Origin: an uncultured Rhizobiaceae group bacterium
GTDB lineage: Bacteria > Pseudomonadota > Alphaproteobacteria > Rhizobiales > Rhizobiaceae
Length of the DNA: 34,623 nucleotides
Reading direction: 5' to 3'
Assembly: GCA_938030595.1 (NCBI GenBank)
Contig: CALHIB010000036.1
Coordinates: 1-34,623 of the forward strand
Shown here: piece after piece, positions 24,291 to 33,437 of the stretch
How positions within the stretch are numbered: the stretch's first letter is position 1
Layout of the letters: each line of letters starts with the position of its first letter
Notes under the pieces: model-generated
Database searches by the model: none
What the model was told of the DNA's origin: nothing
Seen by the model: the letters and a program-made list of their open reading frames with translations, nothing else
Position numbers and translations under genes: made by a program

Positions 24291-25041
24291 AAACATAGAT
24301 TATACATCAAGAAAGTGTCTCATCATTAGGTTGCTCAAATGGATTTTAAGCGTGATAGCTCTGATTTCTTTAATTGGAGCTATTTTTATTGCTTATGAGT
24401 TATATAAAATTTGGCGATTTTTACCATCTGAACAAAAAATACAGACGTATTATAATTCATTAAGTCTCGATCAAAATAATAGATTTGTTCGTATCAATGA
24501 ACTTCCTTCACACACTTATAAGGCAGTTTTAGCTGCTGAAAATTCAGATTATCTAAAAAATGGTAGCTCAATGGCAAACTGTACCTGGGTTTTAGTCAAG
24601 CGCGTACTTATTAACAGTTCTTCAAATTGCGATGATGGTATAATTTTATTTGTTGCCAATACTACTTTCTCAAAATTAGTTACTACAAATGCTAGATTGT
24701 CTCGGCATATTGAGAGGTTTTTACTAGCTTGGAAATTAGAAGCAGCCTTGGAGCCGCATCGGGTTTTTGAACTCCTATTAAACGAAGTATATTTTGGTTC
24801 TCGTGCTTTCGGGCTATATGCGGCATCAGAAACATATTTTAACAAACAGGCGAATGAACTTACCATCGCTGAATCCGCTCTACTAGCAGGAATATTAAAA
24901 GCGCCCACAAGGTATAATCCAATTAAAAACAAACAAATAGCAATTGAGCGACGAGATATCGTATTAAAGAAAATGGCAGATCGCGGAATGATATCCCAGA
25001 TTGAGTATAATGAAGCGGTTAGTGCTGATTTTCAAAAATAA
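24256..25041 (+). CDS. degenerate GT51 (peptidoglycan glycosyltransferase-like) membrane protein
   Basis: 261 residues with one N-terminal membrane anchor ([25 protein letters not shown]) and a GT51-like domain but no transpeptidase domain. The C-terminal half matches well: [27 protein letters not shown] and [14 protein letters not shown]. The catalytic front half does not: EDxxF is ENSDY, the GGSTITQQ segment is replaced by [13 protein letters not shown], and the RKxxE helix reads RHIER. Activity is doubtful. The gene is clearly more AT-rich than thrS. The start is uncertain: TTG at 24256 inside thrS (listed) or TTG at 24331; there is no ATG before residue 106. Confidence 0.7.
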   Translation: MKKQRHQIYVAKNIDYTSRKCLIIRLLKWILSVIALISLIGAIFIAYELYKIWRFLPSEQKIQTYYNSLSLDQNNRFVRINELPSHTYKAVLAAENSDYLKNGSSMANCTWVLVKRVLINSSSNCDDGIILFVANTTFSKLVTTNARLSRHIERFLLAWKLEAALEPHRVFELLLNEVYFGSRAFGLYAASETYFNKQANELTIAESALLAGILKAPTRYNPIKNKQIAIERRDIVLKKMADRGMISQIEYNEAVSADFQK

Positions 25042-25055
25042 AGCAAGGAACTAAT

Positions 25056-26744
25056 ATGATAGGCAGACTGCGACTGATTTCCGGTTTTATATTGTTTGTC
25101 TTTGTGCTTGGGCATTTTGTAAACCATTCTTTGGGGCTTGTGTCTCTTTCCTTAATGAATAATGCTTTAGCGTACACGGTGGATCCTTGGCGCACAGTGC
25201 CTGGTACAATCTTGATGCTTGCAAGCCTTGGAGTGCATGCCGCGCTTGCTGTTTGGGCGTTATATTCACGGCGCTCCTTGCGCATGAAGGCATGGGAATT
25301 TTTTCAACTTTTCTCTGGTTTCATGATACCAATTTTACTTGCTGCTCATGTTCTTTCCACGCGTGGCGCTTATGAAGCCTTCGGACTGAATGAAGGATAC
25401 GCCGCTCAACTTTATGTGCAGTGGATTGGTGCACCATATCGTGCCTTTATGATTTTTTCTGCACTGATATTGGTGTGGGTACATTCTTGTATTGGTTGGC
25501 ATTATTGGCTGCGCTACAAGCGATGGTATAATCAGGCATTCCCATATCTCTCGGTTTTGGCAATTTTAATTCCAACACTAGCAATCGCCGGAATAGTTTC
25601 AGCAGGATTTAAAGTGACAAGACTGGCCAAAAGTGAAAACTGGGTGGCTGGCCTTTTTAAGAAAATTAACAAACTGGGTGATGAATACCTTGCTTTCATT
25701 CTCGAAAACGAGATGGTTATTATCGGATCTGTATGTGTAGCCGTTTTGTCTGTTCTGGCAATTCACGCAGGGCGCTGGATTTGGAAGCAAAGAACAAACG
25801 TCATTAAACTTCAATATAGTGCTCTGGAACTTGATAAAAGAATAGAACTGAGAGTGCCGCGTGGGCAGACTGTTTTGGAAAACCTTCGTGAGAATCGTAT
25901 TTCGCATGCCTCTGTTTGTGGTGGGAGGGGAAGGTGCTCAACTTGCCGTATCAGAGTTGAAGGAGACGTGGAAAGTCTTGCGCCGCTAACATTGGAAGAA
26001 AAAAAGATATTGCACCGTATTAAAGCTGATCCAAATGTACGATTGGCTTGCCAGTTAAAACTGGATAAGGATATTTCAGTCAGTGCATTGTTGCGACCAA
26101 ATGTAGGTTCAAAAGAAGCTCTAAATCAATATCGTCACAAGGCTGGCGAAGAGCAGGATGTAGCAATTCTCTTTGCCGATATTCGAGGCTTTACAAAGTT
26201 GTCAGAAAGCCAATTACCTTACGACACAGCATTTTTATTAAACCGTTTTTTCGCAAGCATGGGTAAGGCTATTGAAGAATCTGGTGGACATTTGGATAAG
26301 TTCATCGGCGATGGAGTGATGGCAATTTTTGGGATCGATACATCTTTGGGTGTCGGTGCAAAACAAGCTGTGCTTGCCGCAAAGGCAATGTCTGAACGTT
26401 TGGAAACGCTCAATGAAACCCTTAGCCAAGATATAAACCAAACCTTGAAAATCGGTATTGGTATACATTGCGGAAAAGCGATTGTTGGAAACATGGGGTA
26501 TAACAAGGCTGTCAGTTTGACGGCGATTGGGGATGTGGTAAACACTGCCAGTAGATTGGAGAGCCTGACCAAAGAATTTGGCTGTCAGCTTATTGTCTCC
26601 AAAAAAACAACCGCATTTGGCAAGCTGGATTTTTCAAAGATACCTTTACACGAAGCGTCCATAAGAGGACGTGTCGGGCCAATCCAGGTTTATGCAGTAG
26701 ACGATGCATCCGCTTTAACGGTTAAAGAGTTGATACCTATTTAA
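25056..26744 (+). CDS. membrane-anchored adenylate cyclase with [2Fe-2S] ferredoxin domain
   Basis: 562 residues in three parts. Residues 1-245 form about six membrane segments containing His20, His24, His61, His98, His143 and His149, a pattern suggesting heme b as in succinate dehydrogenase membrane anchors. Residues ~255-345 are a ferredoxin domain with cysteines 288, 294, 297 and 332 (CGGRGRCSTC, later ACQL). Residues ~365-550 are a class III cyclase with metal-binding Asp375 (LFADIRGFT) and Asp419 (KFIGDGVMAIF), and Lys415 favouring ATP. It probably makes cAMP in response to redox state; sensing is inference. This architecture is known in rhizobia. It follows the GT51-like gene by 14 bases. 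Confidence 0.9.
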   Translation: MIGRLRLISGFILFVFVLGHFVNHSLGLVSLSLMNNALAYTVDPWRTVPGTILMLASLGVHAALAVWALYSRRSLRMKAWEFFQLFSGFMIPILLAAHVLSTRGAYEAFGLNEGYAAQLYVQWIGAPYRAFMIFSALILVWVHSCIGWHYWLRYKRWYNQAFPYLSVLAILIPTLAIAGIVSAGFKVTRLAKSENWVAGLFKKINKLGDEYLAFILENEMVIIGSVCVAVLSVLAIHAGRWIWKQRTNVIKLQYSALELDKRIELRVPRGQTVLENLRENRISHASVCGGRGRCSTCRIRVEGDVESLAPLTLEEKKILHRIKADPNVRLACQLKLDKDISVSALLRPNVGSKEALNQYRHKAGEEQDVAILFADIRGFTKLSESQLPYDTAFLLNRFFASMGKAIEESGGHLDKFIGDGVMAIFGIDTSLGVGAKQAVLAAKAMSERLETLNETLSQDINQTLKIGIGIHCGKAIVGNMGYNKAVSLTAIGDVVNTASRLESLTKEFGCQLIVSKKTTAFGKLDFSKIPLHEASIRGRVGPIQVYAVDDASALTVKELIPI

Positions 26745-28062
26745 ACAAACGTGGCTCTGTACCAAGCAAGCCATCAGGTACGGGGACAAGCGTGTCTGTA
26801 TAATCAGAATTAAGCGTCAGCGTTGGCCCTTCTTTGAGCCAAAGGCGGCCAGTAATAATTGCCGTATAGGCTGAATCATCTGCAATAGGTGCATCTGCAT
26901 CGACAAGCAGGATACTTCTGGACAAATACAACGTACCCAACAAATTTCGTGCGTTGTTGCTCGATATACGATGTAATCGCACATTTTTTGGTAATCGATT
27001 TAAAAAGAATGGGTTGAAATCGAAACTGTAAGGAACATTTCTGTCCTCAAAGAATAAAATACCTGCGGTCGTTCCGGTTTCTGCAGCAGCAAGATTAATT
27101 GTTGTATCTGATTGAAAATCAATGACGGAACCTTCTCCAGTTAAAAAGAAAGTTGTTTTGACGCCAGCAATTGAAGCTGTATCAGAAACAATAAACGGAC
27201 CGTCTTTAATGGTGTATATACCAGGAGAAAAGGTAACTTTTGCATTGCCAGAAATCGTCAAGCCATTGCAATAAACGCCAGGCGAAAGGGTTTCATCAGA
27301 ATTTACATTACGCGCAGTATTTTCTGGCTTGCATATAGTTACATTTGGTTGCGGACGCTTAATGAGCGGGTCCTCGATTTTTGGGCAATCCGTGATTGGC
27401 TTGGGTGTAAATGATACATTTGATCTGCGGCCAAACGTTAGCACGCCACCAGCAGAACAAATAGAACCTGCAGACATGGTTGATGAAGCATCAGCCCTTA
27501 ATCCAAATCTTGATGTTGAATTACTAAATACCGTACAGTCATTTGCCTGAACAACGGCACTATTATCAAGGTGAATACTTGATTTGGCCATCCTTTGCGG
27601 TTGCATTAAACCAACAATACAGGTCAATGACTTACCGGCCAATGCACCAGTAGCGCTCACTTCAATTGGTGTCACACGGTAATCAAATAAATGAGCCAGG
27701 AAAGGTGTCCACTTGTAACTTAAATCAATTTTTACCTGAGAATCCTTTTTTGAAGGAGTAGCGGTAATGGTTAACTCTGTTTTTTCACTGCTGAGTTTTG
27801 TGCTTTCACTAAAAACAGCATTCACATAAGCGCCTGCAACTTCTGAGATGAGCTTTTCATCAGCGCCCACAAGACCTAACTCTTTAACACTTGCAAGCGC
27901 TGCTGCATCTGCAGCCTCCTGTAGCGCTGCTCTTTGCTGGTACATTATTATGTAATCAGTAGAATAGGCACCAATCCCCAATACAAGGGGGGCAATAACG
28001 GCTACGGCAGTAACAATGTTACCATTACAATTTTTCAAAAATGATTTTACTTTAGAAAACAT
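26737..28062 (-). CDS. TadE/TadG-like pilus-associated protein
   Basis: 441 residues from ATG at 28062. The N-terminus (NGNIVTAVAVIAPLVLGIGAYSTDY, then QQRAALQEAADAAALASVK) is the TadE/G-like Flp pilus-assembly segment, one membrane helix followed by an Ala-rich helix. The rest, presumably outside the membrane, is a repetitive beta-rich region with several Cys (SLTCIVGL, NDCTVFSN, GSICSAGG, VYCNGLTISG) that reads like a beta-helix. No tad genes are adjacent. The track start (TTG, 28104) is less likely. It overlaps the convergent cyclase gene by 8 bases. Confidence 0.8.
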   Translation of the reverse strand: MFSKVKSFLKNCNGNIVTAVAVIAPLVLGIGAYSTDYIIMYQQRAALQEAADAAALASVKELGLVGADEKLISEVAGAYVNAVFSESTKLSSEKTELTITATPSKKDSQVKIDLSYKWTPFLAHLFDYRVTPIEVSATGALAGKSLTCIVGLMQPQRMAKSSIHLDNSAVVQANDCTVFSNSTSRFGLRADASSTMSAGSICSAGGVLTFGRRSNVSFTPKPITDCPKIEDPLIKRPQPNVTICKPENTARNVNSDETLSPGVYCNGLTISGNAKVTFSPGIYTIKDGPFIVSDTASIAGVKTTFFLTGEGSVIDFQSDTTINLAAAETGTTAGILFFEDRNVPYSFDFNPFFLNRLPKNVRLHRISSNNARNLLGTLYLSRSILLVDADAPIADDSAYTAIITGRLWLKEGPTLTLNSDYTDTLVPVPDGLLGTEPRLFK

Positions 28063-28185
28063 ATTCAAAACGATACGTACCAGATTAATTATTACAAATA
28101 ACAAGAGTTCTAAGTATTACTTTTGCCCTAAACTATTTACAAATACACAGTCGGCATGAATATTTTGCCTACGTAAAACTCAAAA

Positions 28186-28214
28186 TTGAATATACTCTTG
28201 ATAGAGTTTATTAA
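28186..28214 (+). promoter_or_regulatory. candidate promoter of the DUF1194 gene with inverted repeat in its spacer
   Basis: TTGAAT (28186-28191) and TATTAA (28209-28214) are 17 bases apart. The spacer contains ACTCT-TGAT-AGAGT (28194-28207), which could be a repressor site. The leader to the start codon would be about 135 bases. The rest of the 294-base gap between the two divergent genes shows nothing else. Confidence 0.4.
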
Positions 28215-28356
28215 CTTTTATCTATCTTCACTTTCGTTAGTTCACCGACAGAACATCTTATTGTGATCTGATGCAGGCATTTATTTGCTTCGCTTAATTG
28301 ACGAGTTGGAGCAAATCCATAAACTGCTTTTATCAATTTAAATTGAAAGTGCATTT

Positions 28357-29049
28357 ATGAAGAGAGTCACAACCTGCAGCTTGCTGATAAGTTTGTTACT
28401 AACCTTATCTTCCCATGCAAAAGCCTGTGAAGTAGCTCTTGCCCTGACAGTTGACATATCAGGTTCCGTTGATCGTAAAGAATACAAATTACAAATGAAT
28501 GGTCTCGCAGGCGCGCTTCGTGACCCGACGGTGGCCCAGGCTTTAGTCACTCGCAAGGCAGCGCTCATGCTGGTCCAATGGACAGGTACTTCACGGCAAG
28601 TCGTAAGTTTAAATTGGCAACGTATGACAGATTTTGACCAGGTAGAAAATTTTGCCAGTAAAATAGAAACAACGCCAAGGGAATGGCGGAACTTCTCTAC
28701 CGCGATTGGGGATGCGTTGATATTTACATCAAATAAATTTGCTGAGGTAAAAAAATGCAAGCGCAAGGTTATTGATGTTTCTGGCGATGGCTACTCAAAC
28801 GAAGGCATTGCGCCATTGGCTATTCGCGCTCAGTTGGTTGATGCAGGTTTCACAATTAATGGTCTTGCCATAGAAGGATCATCCGACAATCTGACCCAAT
28901 ATTACTTTGACCACGTCATAGCCGGTGCAAAATCATTTGTCATGACAGCAAATACATTTGATGAATACCCCAAGCGAATTAAACAAAAGCTGTTTAGAGA
29001 AGTCACGAACCAGGTTGCGAGCCAAATAACTAACAATAATAAACTGTAA
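28357..29049 (+). CDS. DUF1194 (von Willebrand A-like) exported protein
   Basis: 230 residues with a signal peptide (MKRVTTCSLLISLLLTLSSHAKA) and a vWA-like domain. The metal-ion-dependent adhesion motif reads VDISGSVDRKEY near residue 33, and VIDVSGDGYSNEG supplies a second conserved strand. It matches DUF1194, an alphaproteobacterial family without a known function; ligand or surface binding is plausible. It is divergent from the TadE/G-like gene. Confidence 0.88.
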   Translation: MKRVTTCSLLISLLLTLSSHAKACEVALALTVDISGSVDRKEYKLQMNGLAGALRDPTVAQALVTRKAALMLVQWTGTSRQVVSLNWQRMTDFDQVENFASKIETTPREWRNFSTAIGDALIFTSNKFAEVKKCKRKVIDVSGDGYSNEGIAPLAIRAQLVDAGFTINGLAIEGSSDNLTQYYFDHVIAGAKSFVMTANTFDEYPKRIKQKLFREVTNQVASQITNNNKL

Positions 29050-29121
29050 GTGTCATAATCTCTTTGATTTCACGAGCGCGTCTACTACGCTTTAACGAAA
29101 AGCACATGAGGAGTTGAGCGA

Positions 29122-30729
29122 ATGTCATTTGATTACGTGATTGTTGGTGGAGGTTCTGCCGGATGTACATTGGCTGCTCGTTTATCAGAAGACCCCAATG
29201 TCTCAGTTTGTCTTTTGGAAGCTGGAGGACAAGGCGATGGTATTCTTGTGCGAGTACCCGCAGCAATCGTTGCCATGTTACCAGGGCGCCCAAAAATAAA
29301 TAACTGGGCTTTTGAAACCGTACCACAAAAAGGTTTGAATGGACGCAAAGGTTATCAACCTCGTGGCAAGGCACTGGGTGGTTCGAGCGCTATCAATGCC
29401 ATGCTTTATATTAGGGGGCATAAGTCGGATTATGATGAATGGTCAGAATTAGGTTGTCACGGATGGTCTTGGGATGACGTCCTGCCATATTTTAAAAAGT
29501 CAGAAAATAATCAACGCGGTGCAGATGATTTGCATGGTGAGGAAGGTCCGCTCATGGTATGCGACCAACAATCGCCCAGACCTATATCCAATGCTTTTGT
29601 TGAGGCAGGGCAGGCAACGCAATTGCGCTACCGTGAAGATTTCAACACAGGTGAAACTGAAGGCATAGGTCAGTATCAAGTCACTCATTTTTATGACGAA
29701 AAACGTCGCGGTGAGCGTTGTTCTGCGGCGGCTGCCTATTTGCATCCGGTTATGGATCGTAAAAATTTAACGGTTCTAACAAAGGCGCACGCAACCAAAA
29801 TAAACTTTGAGAATAAGCGTGCAGTTAGTGTCGATTATGACAAAAACAAACAGACACATACCGTCAAAGCTAATCGGGAAGTTATCTTGTGTGGAGGCGC
29901 TTTTAATTCACCGCAACTGCTTCAACTTTCAGGTGTAGGACGCAAGCAGGATTTGCAACCGCATGGCATTAAGCTTGTTCATAAGCTTTCAGGTGTTGGC
30001 CAAAATTTACAAGACCACATCGATTTTACGCTCGCCTATAAAACAAAAGATACGGATAATATGGGGCTGGGCATCATCGGCCTTGCCTCTATTGTGAAGG
30101 ATATCTTCAAGTGGAAAAAAGATGGTACAGGAACGCTAACCTCGCCGATGGCAGAAGGGGCTGCATTTATAAAAACCAACTCCAGTTTAGACAAGCCTGA
30201 TATCCAATTGCATTTTGTAATTGGTGTCGTTGATGATCACGCTCGCAAACTTCATCTGGGATATGGGTATAGTTGTCATATTTGTGTCTTGCATCCTAAG
30301 TCACGAGGTTCTGTTAGTCTGCAAAGCAGCGACCCATTCGCGCCACCTGCAATCGATCCTAATTTCTTCTCTGAAGGCGAAGATTTGGAAGTCTTGCTCA
30401 AGGGAACTAAAATCACTCGTGAGATTATGAATACAAGTCCGCTTAAGGAATATCAGCATAAAGAGCTTTTCATCAATGAAGAGCCTAATGATGACACACT
30501 ACGCGAACATATTAGAAGTCGCGCTGATACGGTTTATCATCCCGTAGGAACCTGCAAAATGGGAACAGATGATATGGCGGTTGTTGATCCACAATTGAAA
30601 GTTTACGGACTTAAGGGATTAAGAGTCGTTGATGCGTCCATCATGCCAAATGTGATTGGTGGAAATACCAATGCTCCAACGATCATGATCGCGGAAAAAG
30701 CAGCAGACATGATAAAGGCAAGCTATTAG
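29122..30729 (+). CDS. GMC family oxidoreductase (choline/alcohol dehydrogenase-like)
   Basis: 535-residue flavoprotein. The FAD-binding N-terminus is [20 protein letters not shown] with ELEAGG-type LLEAGG; GMC signatures are [18 protein letters not shown] and [17 protein letters not shown]. The catalytic His is in [10 protein letters not shown] and the conserved Asn in [17 protein letters not shown]. It oxidises an alcohol group; choline dehydrogenase (BetA) and medium-chain alcohol dehydrogenase (AlkJ) are the closest kinds. No bet genes are adjacent, so choline is not favoured. GAGGAG precedes the ATG. It overlaps the convergent lyase gene by 4 bases. Confidence 0.92.
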   Translation: MSFDYVIVGGGSAGCTLAARLSEDPNVSVCLLEAGGQGDGILVRVPAAIVAMLPGRPKINNWAFETVPQKGLNGRKGYQPRGKALGGSSAINAMLYIRGHKSDYDEWSELGCHGWSWDDVLPYFKKSENNQRGADDLHGEEGPLMVCDQQSPRPISNAFVEAGQATQLRYREDFNTGETEGIGQYQVTHFYDEKRRGERCSAAAAYLHPVMDRKNLTVLTKAHATKINFENKRAVSVDYDKNKQTHTVKANREVILCGGAFNSPQLLQLSGVGRKQDLQPHGIKLVHKLSGVGQNLQDHIDFTLAYKTKDTDNMGLGIIGLASIVKDIFKWKKDGTGTLTSPMAEGAAFIKTNSSLDKPDIQLHFVIGVVDDHARKLHLGYGYSCHICVLHPKSRGSVSLQSSDPFAPPAIDPNFFSEGEDLEVLLKGTKITREIMNTSPLKEYQHKELFINEEPNDDTLREHIRSRADTVYHPVGTCKMGTDDMAVVDPQLKVYGLKGLRVVDASIMPNVIGGNTNAPTIMIAEKAADMIKASY

Positions 30730-31703
30730 GCGCTTTCGATCATTGTTGCTTTTTTTACCAGCATTTCTGCCTGACGCGCATTGGCATAATCAATCATGCG
30801 ACCTTCAAAGGTCACGGCACCATTACCTGCTTTCGCACCATCTTCCATAGCTTTTAAAATACCTTTGGCGCGGGTAACTTCTTCTTGCGATGGCCCCATG
30901 ATATCATTTGCAATATCAATTTGAGAAGGGTGTATTGCCCACTTGCCCTCGCAACCAAGTGCTGCTGCTCGTTTTGCAGAAGCAATGTAGCCTGCTTTAT
31001 CTGAGTAATCCCCAAAAGCTGAATCAATCGGCCTTAGACCATTGGCTCGTGCTGCCACAATCAAGGTTGAGAGTGCGTGATGATGAATATCACTAATATA
31101 CGTGTGTCGCTCACCGCTTTCATCTTCATCGCTTAAAACAGCATAATCATTATTCACACCACCAATATGCGTCGTGTGAGCATGAAGCGAGGCAGCATAA
31201 TCTCCCGCGCCAAAATGGAGAGACTCAATTCTATCACTTGCACTTGCAATCTTGGTGATGTTCTGCATCCCTAATGCCGTCTCGATCATGACTTCCATGC
31301 CAATACGGTTTTTAAAACCCATGGAAGTTTCAATCTGAGTAAGCAACATGTCAATCGCATAGACATCGCTTGCAGTACCAACTTTGGGCACTAACAAAAG
31401 ATCAAGTTTTGAACCACATCCTTCAACAACATCGACAATGTCGCGATACATATAATGTGTATCAAGCCCGTTGATGCGAACTGAAATGGATTTCTTCCCC
31501 CAGTCAATATTATTGACAGCATCAATCACATTGGCGCGCGCTTGTGCTTTATCATCGGGTGCAACCGCATCTTCAAGATCAAGAAAAACAATATCCGCGT
31601 TTGAGTTTGCTGCTTTTTCAAACATTCGCGTCTGAATACCCGGTACCGCAAGTTGGCTGCGGTTTAGTCGGGCAGGGACTTCTCTTGGTGTTGTAAAACT
31701 CAT
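30726..31703 (-). CDS. L-malyl-CoA/beta-methylmalyl-CoA lyase-like (HpcH/HpaI, CitE family)
   Basis: 325-residue CoA-ester lyase. Family segments are [32 protein letters not shown] with the metal-binding Glu, and [15 protein letters not shown]. The length and the region [24 protein letters not shown] resemble alphaproteobacterial malyl-CoA lyases (Mcl), which cleave malyl-CoA to acetyl-CoA and glyoxylate. Mcl and citramalyl-CoA-type lyases cannot be separated by eye. No serine-cycle or ethylmalonyl-CoA genes are adjacent. GGGGGAAAG precedes the ATG. Confidence 0.87.
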   Translation of the reverse strand: MSFTTPREVPARLNRSQLAVPGIQTRMFEKAANSNADIVFLDLEDAVAPDDKAQARANVIDAVNNIDWGKKSISVRINGLDTHYMYRDIVDVVEGCGSKLDLLLVPKVGTASDVYAIDMLLTQIETSMGFKNRIGMEVMIETALGMQNITKIASASDRIESLHFGAGDYAASLHAHTTHIGGVNNDYAVLSDEDESGERHTYISDIHHHALSTLIVAARANGLRPIDSAFGDYSDKAGYIASAKRAAALGCEGKWAIHPSQIDIANDIMGPSQEEVTRAKGILKAMEDGAKAGNGAVTFEGRMIDYANARQAEMLVKKATMIESA

Positions 31704-31730
31704 CTTTCCCCCAAAGCCAAAATCTTCAAC

Positions 31731-32588
31731 TTAGTTTGGCGTTAAAACTTCAACATCCTTGTTAAAGCCAGAACGCACTTTAAAGTCTTCGCTGTAAATC
31801 TTGTCGTTATGTTTTGCAATGGCCGTGTAATTACCTTCAGATAATACCATTGTCGGAAAGGTGCTTTTGCTTTCTTTGATAACTTCGCCACCGTCTGTCA
31901 AAATAGACCATGCAGTATCAGCCACAGCGTCGCCCCCTGTTGAGCGAACCAGTCTGAAAGTTATGATTGCTGCACGGTGCTCCAGATTAGCTTCCGTTAG
32001 CTTTCCAGGTTGAACGCGCAGGTCGGCTCTAACAGTGGCGTTGAGTTTTCCAAAGGTAGAAACAACGTGATAGGTACCAACCGGAAGAGTAGTCACTTCA
32101 CCCGCCTTGATATTACGTGCCAAAAGTTTTCTGGAACCATTATCCTGAATGGCTTGCTCATAGACGTTGAACTTTAACATGCGGGATGGAATGCGAACAT
32201 TGCCTGTAGCACTTGCCAGTAGTTTTAGGCCACCTGCATTGAGATTGATTTCTTCGCGACTTGCTTCACCACCGACTGATATTTTCTTCACAACACCAGC
32301 ATGACCATAAGCTGCGTGAATAATATATTCGCCAGGTTCAATATCAAAAGCTTTTGAACCACCTGTCGCATAAGCCAGTTCTTCAATTGTCTCTGGATTT
32401 TCAGAATTAAGCGGAAAGATGCGCCATTCCATACCGTCACGGATGATCGGGCCAGTGGAACTAAGCTTTGCTTCTAACAAGATACGTTGCTTTGCAGGTT
32501 CATCTGTTGATTGGGCAAAAGCCACAGACTGCCAGCCAAATACAGCAAAGACGAAAATAAACATTTGAGTTAGAAAAATACGATTCAT
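31731..32588 (-). CDS. exported beta-domain protein with three tandem repeats, unknown function
   Basis: 285 residues, signal peptide to about residue 25 (SVAFA-QS). I do not recognise a named family. The mature part looks like three copies of a ~75-90-residue beta domain, each with a glycine turn before the last strands: IEPGEYIIHAAYGHAG (about 88), LPVGTYHVVSTFGKLN (about 170) and LSEGNYTAIAKHNDKIY (about 250). It may be an Ig-like or carboxypeptidase-regulatory-like fold. It lies 27 bases upstream of the lyase gene on the same strand and could share its transcript. Confidence 0.75.
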   Translation of the reverse strand: MNRIFLTQMFIFVFAVFGWQSVAFAQSTDEPAKQRILLEAKLSSTGPIIRDGMEWRIFPLNSENPETIEELAYATGGSKAFDIEPGEYIIHAAYGHAGVVKKISVGGEASREEINLNAGGLKLLASATGNVRIPSRMLKFNVYEQAIQDNGSRKLLARNIKAGEVTTLPVGTYHVVSTFGKLNATVRADLRVQPGKLTEANLEHRAAIITFRLVRSTGGDAVADTAWSILTDGGEVIKESKSTFPTMVLSEGNYTAIAKHNDKIYSEDFKVRSGFNKDVEVLTPN

Positions 32589-32712
32589 TTATCTGTTAAT
32601 CTCCTATTCTTAATGCAAAGCGCAAATTTGCGTAGTTTTCAAGGCAGTAGATTGATTTACTGAAAAAACCTGCTTAATTCTGTTCTTTCATATCATCAAA
32701 GAAAGTTCATTA

Positions 32713-33321
32713 ATGTTCTATACCCCAGAAAATCGTGATCCAAGTTTAAAGTACGATCCTATCAAAGCGATTGTCGCGCCACGCCCGATAGGTTGGATAT
32801 CGACTTTGTCTCTTGATGGGGTGGCTAATTTGGCGCCTTACAGTTTTTTTAATGCAGTTGGCGGCATGCCACCTATGTTGATGTTTGCATCAGAAGGTCT
32901 CAAAGACAGCGCGCGTAATGCAGCTGATACGGGTGAGTTTGTTTTCAATTATGCAAGTAAAAATCTTTCGCAAGCCATGAATGCTTCAAGTGCAAATGCG
33001 CCATCTGGTGTAAGTGAGTTTGAACATTACGGCATCGAAAAAGCCCCTAGCAAAATCATTGCACCACCGCGCGTGGCTCAAGCTAATGCTGCCATGGAGT
33101 GCAAGGTAACCAGCGTTGTTGAAACCAATGATGTTGAAGGAAATTTGACAGGCGCTGTTATTATTATCGGTCAAGTAGTCGGGGTACATATTAACGATGA
33201 CATGCTGCGTGATGGCAGGTTTGATGTAACCCTGGCAGAACCGGTCAGTCGTTTGGGATACATGGATTTTGGTTTAACCAGCGATTTGCACGAGATGCTT
33301 CGCCCTGAATTTAAAGGGTAA
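32713..33321 (+). CDS. flavin reductase family (FMN-binding split barrel) protein
   Basis: 202 residues. Family features are APRPIGWISTLSLDGVANLAPYSFFNAVGG near the N-terminus, FVFNYASKNL, and the segment GAVIIIGQVVGVHINDDML. Members bind FMN and reduce flavin or serve other redox reactions; the partner is unknown. The ribosome binding site is weak. A shallow hairpin with a T-run follows the stop. Confidence 0.88.
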   Translation: MFYTPENRDPSLKYDPIKAIVAPRPIGWISTLSLDGVANLAPYSFFNAVGGMPPMLMFASEGLKDSARNAADTGEFVFNYASKNLSQAMNASSANAPSGVSEFEHYGIEKAPSKIIAPPRVAQANAAMECKVTSVVETNDVEGNLTGAVIIIGQVVGVHINDDMLRDGRFDVTLAEPVSRLGYMDFGLTSDLHEMLRPEFKG

Positions 33322-33324
33322 AAT

Positions 33325-33357
33325 CCTTTAAAAGTTAACAAAAGATTTTTTTCTATA
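33325..33357 (+). terminator. weak terminator after the flavin reductase gene
   Basis: An imperfect stem AATCCTTT/AAAAGATT is followed by a run of T shortly after the stop codon. The stem is weak and has a mismatch. Confidence 0.35.
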
Positions 33358-33437
33358 GTGAACCGATCGTTAATTATTACGCGCTATAACTCCTGCAAAG
33401 AGTAACGTCCAAAGTTAGTATATGGGCTGGAGTTAGT

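Noticed and set aside
26219-26572. 117- and 76-residue minus-strand ORFs opposite the cyclase gene
   Set aside because: Shadows of the conserved cyclase domain.
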